A stretch of DNA of 10,663 nucleotides from NCBI GenBank assembly GCA_964567045.1, contig CAZMLE010000108.1, forward strand, positions 1 to 10,663, given 5' to 3'. Below the pieces are notes generated by a model. That model saw only the letters and a program-made list of their open reading frames with translations. It made no database searches and was not told where the DNA came from. Position 1 is the stretch's first letter; every line of letters starts with the position of its first letter. Both the position numbers and the translations under genes were made by a program. The stretch is from JAFNGF01 sp964567045. Its GTDB lineage: Bacteria > Planctomycetota > Phycisphaerae > Sedimentisphaerales > Anaerobacaceae. Below are positions 5,358 to 10,663 of this stretch, one piece after another.

Positions 5358-6692
5358 ATGGAGCCGACGACACAACCGGAAGTTTGCCGCGTAGCGGGGG
5401 CGCAAATCAACTTACTCGCTGATGAGCTGCCGTCTATGGACGACATAACCAAACTCTCTCACTTCGTCCACTGCACCGAGGCCAATCAGCTAAAATTCGC
5501 TGAAGAGGTACAGGGCAATATGAGCAGGACTTCACCAAAGGCGATACTGGCGGTGGGAATAGGACTTTTTATCCTCGGCCGATTCCAGGAGGCAGCCGAG
5601 AAGCTGCAAAAAGCCGAAGACCGCAAAGAAAAATTCATTTACCTGGCCTTTGCGCTTTGCCAGTTGGGCAAATTCGACGCAGCAATTGAAAACCTGCAAA
5701 AAAGTCTGGCCTACCAGGCCGACCCCTTGTACGTATCGCTGGAAAAAGCTGCCACGTATCGCCACGCCAAGAAATTCGAGGCGGCGGAAAAAGAACTATC
5801 CGGCTGCGCGAATTTCGAGAAGGTAAGTGCCGAGTATCATTACCAGCTTGGGCGGCTTCAGGAAGTGATAGGGCTTTATGAAAAGGCAGCAGACAATTAC
5901 AAAACAGCCCTGGAACTGGCCCCGACGCACCCGCGAGCACTTTTCCATCTGGCTTTTCGGTGCGATTTGTCCGGCGATGAAGAGGCCGCCATCGACTATT
6001 ATAAGCAGGTCGTCTGCGGCTCTCCGGTTTATGTAAGCGCACTGCTGAATTTGGCTGTGCTTTATGAAGACATAGACCAGTACGACAAAGCCTGCCAATG
6101 TGTGGACGCGGTTCTGGAGTCTCATCCCAATCATCAAAGAGCAATTCTGTTCAAAAAAGACATCGAAAGCTCAAAAACCATGCTGTACGACGAAGAAAAA
6201 GAAAAGAAAAGAAGCCGCAAAAATCAGATTCTTGAGACTCCTATCTCCGATTTTGAGCTGTCGGTGCGCAGCAGAAACTGCCTGAAGAAGATGAACATCG
6301 ACACGCTCGGCGATCTTTTGAATATAACCGAGGCGGAGCTGCTGTCTTATAAGAACTTTGGGGAAACCTCCTTGAGAGAAGTCAAGGTCATCCTCGAATC
6401 GAAAAACCTGCGACTGGGCATGGCTCTAGAGGAAAAGCTGGAGCAGCCTCAGGAACTATCCGACCGTATTACCTCAGAAGAACAAGAAGTTCTGAACAAA
6501 TCCGTTGACGACCTGCAAATTTCGGTGCGCTCCCGAAAATGTTTGCAGAAGCTCGATATTCGCACGCTCGCCGATTTGACTCGAAAAACAGAAGCCGAGC
6601 TTCTCGGAGTCAAAAACTTCGGCGTAACCAGCTTAAATGAAATCAAAAGGAACCTTGCTACCTTCGGACTGGCCCTGCGCAGCCTGGACTGA
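5358..6692 (+). CDS. TPR protein with two tandem RNA polymerase alpha C-terminal domains
   Basis: The protein has 444 residues; ATG 5358 has AGGAG at 5344-5348. No signal peptide, so cytoplasmic. Residues 60-260 are helical TPR units (for example 'FILGRFQEAAEKLQKA', 'LGKFDAAIENLQKSL', 'YEKAADNYKTALELAPTHP', 'GDEEAAIDYYKQV'). A charged linker (270-293) leads to two alpha-CTD-like domains, about 295-355 and 382-442. The first matches E. coli alpha-CTD well: SVRSRNCLK holds the equivalents of Arg265 and Asn268 (Arg304, Asn307), then 'TLGDLLNITEAELL' and 'NFGETSLREVK'. The second keeps Arg391 but has Lys394 at the Asn268 place. Both have Gly-x-Thr-Ser where E. coli has Gly-Lys-Lys-Ser. These residues contact DNA and activators in RNA polymerase, so a DNA-binding or polymerase-linked regulator is plausible. 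Such fusions occur in planctomycetes; the role is not known to me. Confidence 0.85.
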   Translation: MEPTTQPEVCRVAGAQINLLADELPSMDDITKLSHFVHCTEANQLKFAEEVQGNMSRTSPKAILAVGIGLFILGRFQEAAEKLQKAEDRKEKFIYLAFALCQLGKFDAAIENLQKSLAYQADPLYVSLEKAATYRHAKKFEAAEKELSGCANFEKVSAEYHYQLGRLQEVIGLYEKAADNYKTALELAPTHPRALFHLAFRCDLSGDEEAAIDYYKQVVCGSPVYVSALLNLAVLYEDIDQYDKACQCVDAVLESHPNHQRAILFKKDIESSKTMLYDEEKEKKRSRKNQILETPISDFELSVRSRNCLKKMNIDTLGDLLNITEAELLSYKNFGETSLREVKVILESKNLRLGMALEEKLEQPQELSDRITSEEQEVLNKSVDDLQISVRSRKCLQKLDIRTLADLTRKTEAELLGVKNFGVTSLNEIKRNLATFGLALRSLD

Positions 6693-6715
6693 CCGATGAA
6701 GTTGGAATTCAGGAG

Positions 6716-6842
6716 CCAGAAAACAGAAGACAGAATACAGAAGACAGTATGCAGAAGACAGTATGCAGAAGACAGTATGCAGAAGACAGAATTCAGAATT
6801 TTGTCTCTTGTCTGCTGTTTACCGTCTCCTGTCTGTTGATAA
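6716..6842. repeat. heptad array: 12 CAGAA-type units then about 6 inverted TGTCT-type units over the start of the SpoIID gene
   Basis: Twelve 7-base units run 6716-6799 (CCAGAAA, ACAGAAG, ACAGAAT, ACAGAAG, then ACAGTAT/GCAGAAG alternating, ACAGAAT, TCAGAAT). Within them a perfect 14-bp unit, CAGAAGACAGTATG, is repeated three times (6738-6751, 6752-6765, 6766-6779). From 6801 the opposite-strand type follows: TTGTCTC, TTGTCTG, CTGTTTA, CCGTCTC, CTGTCTG, TTGATAA (to 6842). The array supplies the start codon and the hydrophobic signal core of the next gene. Each 14-bp unit ends in ATG, so it carries three ATGs in three different frames (6749, 6763, 6777). Confidence 0.85.
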
Positions 6843-8041
6843 TCCTTCCCGGCTGTAGGCCCAGGGAGATTATCCGCCCCACCCCACAAATGGGGATCGA
6901 GCCGGAGTTCTGGGTGAGAGTCCTGCTGCTGGACGATGCGAAGCAGTGCACCATAAACTCGGACTTTCCTTTCGAGGTCGTCGACACGCAGACGCAGACG
7001 AGAAAAACTCGATTCGACCCGCGAGATCTGCCCGCAAAGGTGGAGGTCTCCGCCGGCAAAATCACCATCGCAGGCCGAACGCTGGAAAGTAACCAGGCGC
7101 TTATTTCCCCCGATGAGCCGCATATTTTCAGCCTGAACGGCGAGCAATACCGTGGAAAACTGAAGCTCATTATCAATGCTGACAGCAACAGCTTCGACGC
7201 CATCAACCTGGTGCCGCTTGAGCCGTATCTGGCAGGTGTGCTGGGTGCAGAGATGCCCGATTACTGGGAGCTGGAGGCGTTAAAGGCTCAGGCAATCGCC
7301 GCGAGAACCTACTGCTTATATATCAAACGACGCTTCGGCCAGAAGCGACATTGGGACGTAAGCGCGACTCAGGTAAACCAAGTCTATACCGGGACTAAAG
7401 CTGAATCCGCGCAGGTTTGGGATGCCGTCAATAGCACCCATGGCCAGGTCTTAGTTTGCAGGCAGTCCGCCGGCACCGAAGACATTCTGCCCGCTTACTA
7501 TAGCTCAGTCTGTGGCGGGCATACCGAAAACAGCGAGCACGTGTTCGGCGATTCCTTTGAATCGCTCAGAGGCGTGGACTGTCCCTATTGTAAGGACGTT
7601 GCCAAGCTCGATTTTTTTTTCTGGCCTATGGTGCAGTTCGACCAGAGCGATGTCACAGCCAGGCTCATGCAGCGCTTTCCAGAGCTTAAGCCGCTGGGTG
7701 AAATTGTCAACATCAAGCCAGCCAAGCAGAGCGACTATGGAACATTTGCCCGGCTGACTTCGGTTGAGCTTACCGGCTCAACCGGCAAGAGTCACTTTCT
7801 GCGAGCCGAGGATTTGCGCCTTGCGATCGACCCAAGCGGGCAAAAACTGAAAAGTACCATTTGCCTGATTGTTAAATGGGACGGAAAATGGGCATTCTTA
7901 GCTGGCAGAGGCTGGGGGCACGGCGTCGGAATGTGCCAGCACGGCGCCGAAGGAATGGCAAGACAAGGAAAAACCGCCAGAGCGATACTCCAGCATTACT
8001 ACCCCGACTCCAAAATTTCAAGAGTCTACCGAAATGAGTAA
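6749..8041 (+). CDS. SpoIID/LytB-domain lipoprotein (peptidoglycan glycan-strand lyase family)
   Basis: The protein has 430 residues. Residues 18-35 form a hydrophobic signal core ending in LPGC (Cys36), a likely lipobox, so a membrane-anchored lipoprotein. The SpoIID domain spans about 130-430: 'YLAGVLGAEMP..WELEALKAQAIAARTY' (158-188) holds Glu168, equivalent to the catalytic Glu of SpoIID lytic transglycosylases; 'YYSSVCGGHTENSEHVF' (250-266) and 'GRGWGHGVGMCQHG' (386-399) are the other hallmark blocks. Cys255, His258, Cys278 and Cys281 may bind a metal; SpoIID of Clostridioides difficile binds zinc near this place, but the exact match is my inference. These enzymes cut glycan strands lacking stem peptides. 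ATG 6749 is the only ATG in this frame before the signal core and has no good ribosome site (AGGAG at 6711-6715 is 33 bases away). The stop overlaps the tgt start by 8 bases. No sporulation role is implied. Confidence 0.85.
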   Translation: MQKTVCRRQYAEDRIQNFVSCLLFTVSCLLIILPGCRPREIIRPTPQMGIEPEFWVRVLLLDDAKQCTINSDFPFEVVDTQTQTRKTRFDPRDLPAKVEVSAGKITIAGRTLESNQALISPDEPHIFSLNGEQYRGKLKLIINADSNSFDAINLVPLEPYLAGVLGAEMPDYWELEALKAQAIAARTYCLYIKRRFGQKRHWDVSATQVNQVYTGTKAESAQVWDAVNSTHGQVLVCRQSAGTEDILPAYYSSVCGGHTENSEHVFGDSFESLRGVDCPYCKDVAKLDFFFWPMVQFDQSDVTARLMQRFPELKPLGEIVNIKPAKQSDYGTFARLTSVELTGSTGKSHFLRAEDLRLAIDPSGQKLKSTICLIVKWDGKWAFLAGRGWGHGVGMCQHGAEGMARQGKTARAILQHYYPDSKISRVYRNE

Positions 8042-9176
8042 TTTTCAAGTGCTGCACAAGGACTGCGATTGCGCAGCTCGCCAGGGTGTGCTCACTACCG
8101 CCCACGGTAAGGTCGAGACGCCCTTTTTTATGCCGGTCGGCTCAGCCGGCGCCATAAAGGGAATCACGCCGCGGCAACTGAAAGAAACCGGCACCAACGT
8201 TATCTTAGCCAATGCCTACCACCTGATGCTCAGACCCGGCATCGATGTAATCGAAAAGATCGGGGGGCTGCACAGATTTATGGCCTGGGATGGGCCAATC
8301 CTGACAGATAGCGGCGGATACCAGGTCTTTTCGTTAAGCCCACTGGCCAGGGTCGATGACGATGGTGTTGAATTCGCCAGCCATATAGACGGCAAAAAGA
8401 TATACCTGAACGCGGAAATTGCCACCAGAATCCAGAACCGCATGGCTGCCGACCTAATAATGTGCCTCGACCAGTGCCCAGCTTTTGCGATTGAGGCGTC
8501 AGAACTGGAAAAAGCTGTCCAGAGGACGATTCGCTGGGCCGGGCAGGCTAAGCAAGCGCACACCAACGCCAACCAGTTGCTTTTCGCCGTCATCCAGGGT
8601 GGAACGGACATCCAACTGCGGACGTACTGCACCTGCGAACTTGTCAAAATGAATTTTGACGGGTATGCTATCGGCGGATTAAGTGTAGGTGAAGGGCATG
8701 AGAATATGATAAGGACCGTTATGCACACTGCCGGGCTTCTGCCGGATAATTTGCCGCGCTACTTGATGGGAGCCGGCACGCCGGCGGACATTATCGCTGC
8801 GGTCAGGGCGGGTGTCGACATGTTCGATTGCGTTCTGCCGACCCGTAACGGTCGAAACGCGCTTGCATTTACTGAAGACGGGCGGGTTCCGCTGCGAAAC
8901 AGCACGTACATAAACGATAATACGCCCATAGAGTCCGGCTGCGATTGCTACTGCTGCAATAACTTCAGCCGGGCCGCCTTGAGACATTTTTTTAATGTTG
9001 GGGAGATGCTTGGGCCAATCTTAACATCACTGCACAATATAAGGTTTTACCAAAGACTAATGGCCAAAATAAGGCAAATGCTTAAAAACAACGAGTTCTC
9101 CGCCTGGGCAGCCGGAAAACTTGAAAAATACCGCCCATTCGACCTGCCGAAATACGATGAAGGGAAAACAATATGA
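8034..9176 (+). CDS. tgt: queuine/7-aminomethyl-7-deazaguanine tRNA-ribosyltransferase (TGT)
   Basis: TGT swaps guanine 34 of tRNA-Asp, -Asn, -His and -Tyr for preQ1 (bacterial reaction), the start of queuosine synthesis, in the cytoplasm. The protein has 380 residues, the normal length. Seen in the sequence: HGKVETPFFMPVG (24-36), TDSGGYQ with the base-binding Asp92, the LDQC block with Asp146, YAIGGLSVGE (211-220), and VDMFDCVLPTRNGR with the nucleophile Asp265. The zinc site is Cys303, Cys305, Cys308 and His334. The usual 'DEC' reads 'DQC' here, a modest variation. The start ATG at 8034 lies 8 bases inside the preceding gene, giving translational coupling; its ribosome site is weak. The stop overlaps yajC by 4 bases (ATGA). 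Very sure. Confidence 0.97.
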   Translation: MSNFQVLHKDCDCAARQGVLTTAHGKVETPFFMPVGSAGAIKGITPRQLKETGTNVILANAYHLMLRPGIDVIEKIGGLHRFMAWDGPILTDSGGYQVFSLSPLARVDDDGVEFASHIDGKKIYLNAEIATRIQNRMAADLIMCLDQCPAFAIEASELEKAVQRTIRWAGQAKQAHTNANQLLFAVIQGGTDIQLRTYCTCELVKMNFDGYAIGGLSVGEGHENMIRTVMHTAGLLPDNLPRYLMGAGTPADIIAAVRAGVDMFDCVLPTRNGRNALAFTEDGRVPLRNSTYINDNTPIESGCDCYCCNNFSRAALRHFFNVGEMLGPILTSLHNIRFYQRLMAKIRQMLKNNEFSAWAAGKLEKYRPFDLPKYDEGKTI

Positions 9177-9595
9177 ACAATCTCTGGATACTGGCCCAGA
9201 AATCGGCTGAGGAGGCGCCTTCGCGCATTACCTCCGAGCAGCCGACCACCGAGCAAGGCAAAGCAATGACAACCGTGCCCGACTCCAATGCTCCGGCAGC
9301 CGCACCACAACGGCAAACGGTAACCAATCCGCTCAACTTTGTCCTGCTCGCTGTGATGCTTGTAGTGATGTACCTTCTACTTTTCAGGGGACCTCAGAAA
9401 AAACAACAACAACACAAACAAATGGTACAATCGCTGGAAAAAAACGACAAGGTGCGAACGATCGGCGGGATTATCGGAACCGTGGTCGATGTTAAGGGAG
9501 ACGAGGTTACGCTGAAGGTTGACGAGTCGACCAATACAAAAATAAAAGTTGCCGCTTCAGCGATTGGCAAGAATTTGTCGAAAGATAACAAGTAG
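9173..9595 (+). CDS. yajC: preprotein translocase accessory subunit YajC
   Basis: YajC is a small inner-membrane protein that associates with SecDF and the SecYEG translocon. The protein has 140 residues, a bit longer than the usual 85-110 because of an N-terminal extension rich in Ala, Pro, Thr and Gln (about 10-50). One membrane helix follows (55-72, 'NFVLLAVMLVVMYLLLF'), then the conserved 'RGPQKKQQQHKQM..SLEKNDKVRTIGGIIGTV' segment and a small beta domain. The start overlaps the tgt stop (ATGA) and has AAGGGA at 9160-9165, spacing 7. A 68-base gap holding the heptad inverted repeat separates it from secD. Family and context leave little doubt. Confidence 0.95.
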   Translation: MNNLWILAQKSAEEAPSRITSEQPTTEQGKAMTTVPDSNAPAAAPQRQTVTNPLNFVLLAVMLVVMYLLLFRGPQKKQQQHKQMVQSLEKNDKVRTIGGIIGTVVDVKGDEVTLKVDESTNTKIKVAASAIGKNLSKDNK

Positions 9596-9601
9596 TTCTT
9601 T

Positions 9602-9655
9602 GTTATGAGTTCGTTGTTCATTGACTATGAACCCTGAACAACGAACTATGAACGA
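9602..9655. repeat. inverted heptad repeat between yajC and secD
   Basis: Left units GTTATGA, GTTCGTT, GTTCATT (9602-9622); right units TGAACAA, CGAACTA, TGAACGA (9635-9655). Perfect 13-bp arms, 9608-9620 and 9635-9647, leave a 14-base loop. It fills most of the 68 bases between yajC and secD and ends just before the secD ribosome site (GAGG 9654-9657). No T-run follows, so it is not a simple terminator; RNA processing or translational tuning of secD is possible. Confidence 0.8.
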
Positions 9656-9663
9656 GGAAAGTT

Positions 9664-10663
9664 ATGGGCAAAAATCTGTTGCCGAAGATGATCTTGATCG
9701 TTGTTCTGGTAGCGGCCGCTGCCTGGATCTTATATCCTCCAAGTAAGACCTTAAAGCCCGGCATAGACCTGGCAGGCGGCACCAGCCTCATCTATGAAAT
9801 TGACGCCGAGGGTCTCAAAGATGAGGAAACAAAGGATTTGGCTCAGAGAATGATAACCGTCTTGCGAAGACGAACCGACCCTGCCAACATCCAGAACCTC
9901 ATCTGGCGGCCACAGGGCAACACTCGCTTCGAAATACAGATGCCGCTGGCAAGTGCCGAAACCCGCACCAAACGCCAGCGATTCGAGCAAACCCGTACGG
10001 AATTATTGGAAAAAAACATAAACCCCGCTGCGATTATCCGGTCGCTGTCCAAGGCGGCTGAAGAGCGAGCAAAAGATTTTGAGCAGTTCGTCCAGAGTGA
10101 CCCAAATCAATTGAAGGTTCTGCAGAGCCTGGCCACCACGTATGACCAACGCAAGGAGCTACAGAATAAAAGAGAGCAGCTCGACCCCAATCTCAAGGCT
10201 GCCGAAGAAAAACTATCATCAGCAGCGCTCGATGTGGCACGCATAAAACAAAGTGTGAACGATTGGGCCAAACTAAATGACCCAAACCTTCAAAAATCCC
10301 TTACGCAGTTTCTTGGCTCTGAAAATAATCTGGAGTTACTCACCGACTACGTCAAGACTTACGCTCAGTGGGCCGAAGTGGTAAACCAACTCCCTAACAA
10401 GTACGTCGAATTCGAAGAAGCCAAAAGAGGGCTCGACAAGCTAAACTTAACTTCCGAGCAGGTAGACTTCGTGCTTGAAATGCCCGCTAAGTCAACGGAA
10501 AGGAAACAGCGGCTCGAAAAACTCAAAGCTGAATTTTCAGATCGGGCAGAAAAAATCGACCAGGTAGTCGCGGCGTTTGACCAGTACCGCCCATATAGAG
10601 GCAGACTCGACGACCCGGACGACCTTCGGCGAATGCTAAAGGGCGCCGGCATACTGGAATTCA
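9664..10663 (+). CDS. secD: protein translocase subunit SecD, 5' part with large helical insertion (runs off window)
   Basis: SecD with SecF uses the proton gradient to help pull proteins across the inner membrane. ATG 9664 has GAGG at 9654-9657. The frame is open to the window edge (333 codons). Residues 8-25 are the first membrane helix; LKPGIDLAGGTSLIYEID (31-48) is the conserved SecD 'G-x-D-L-x-G-G' block; RMITVLRRRTDPANIQ and 'RFEIQMP' (about 61-94) are P1-region strands. From about residue 98 to 318 a mostly helical, Lys/Glu/Gln-rich insertion follows, with coiled-coil-like stretches, before the usual 'LRRMLKGAGILEF' (321-333) resumes. In E. coli SecD that gap is only about 20 residues. 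The rest of P1 and the C-terminal membrane bundle lie beyond the window, as might a fused SecF. Identity is near certain; the insertion's role is unknown. Confidence 0.93.
   Translation, partial: MGKNLLPKMILIVVLVAAAAWILYPPSKTLKPGIDLAGGTSLIYEIDAEGLKDEETKDLAQRMITVLRRRTDPANIQNLIWRPQGNTRFEIQMPLASAETRTKRQRFEQTRTELLEKNINPAAIIRSLSKAAEERAKDFEQFVQSDPNQLKVLQSLATTYDQRKELQNKREQLDPNLKAAEEKLSSAALDVARIKQSVNDWAKLNDPNLQKSLTQFLGSENNLELLTDYVKTYAQWAEVVNQLPNKYVEFEEAKRGLDKLNLTSEQVDFVLEMPAKSTERKQRLEKLKAEFSDRAEKIDQVVAAFDQYRPYRGRLDDPDDLRRMLKGAGILEF

Noticed and set aside
9602..9655. Transcription terminator between yajC and secD
   Set aside because: The 13-bp stem has no following T-run and ends beside the secD ribosome site; the yajC-secD pair is normally one transcript.

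Overview
The window most resembles a planctomycete of the class Phycisphaerae, probably from a draft or metagenome-derived genome. This is inferred from content alone. Supporting signs are dockerin-like single EF-hand modules on exported proteins, a beta-helix protein of a style common in that group, a TPR protein fused to RNA polymerase alpha C-terminal domains, a tgt-yajC-secD cluster whose SecD has a large helical insertion, and low-complexity dispersed repeats that yield spurious ORFs.

Left part (1-1041): the last 59 codons of a secreted glycoside-hydrolase-like protein on the + strand, then about 860 bases with no convincing gene. That stretch is packed with dispersed repeats, including eleven heptanucleotide units (534-610). 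Minus-strand part (1042-4718): a two-gene operon read leftward from a sigma70-like promoter. Its first gene encodes a 674-aa exported beta-helix protein with a dockerin-like module and a BsuPI-like domain. The second encodes an exported caspase-fold (clan CD) peptidase-like protein with its own dockerin-like module. This second gene is split by one in-frame TAA: the signal-peptide part (2359-2574) and the catalytic part (1042-2328) are in the same frame, ten codons apart.

Middle (4719-5357): a remnant of a TPR protein (4908-5207), a promoter with a perfect TATAAT, and a 5' leader holding an inverted array of heptanucleotide repeats. Right part (5358-10663): five genes on the + strand, tightly packed or overlapping. 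They are a TPR protein with two alpha-CTD domains, a SpoIID/LytB lipoprotein, tgt (queuosine tRNA modification), yajC and the 5' part of secD. The tgt-yajC-secD order is the classic translocase-accessory cluster. The SpoIID-like enzyme suggests a link to cell-envelope work, and the alpha-CTD protein may be a regulator.

The most unusual feature is a set of sequences that differ in sequence but all have a 7-bp period, mostly in inverted pairs (5270-5333, 6716-6842, 9602-9655, and single-strand forms at 534-610 and 5158-5178). They sit at gene borders. In one case they supply the start codon and signal peptide of the SpoIID lipoprotein, so a change in unit number could switch its reading frame.
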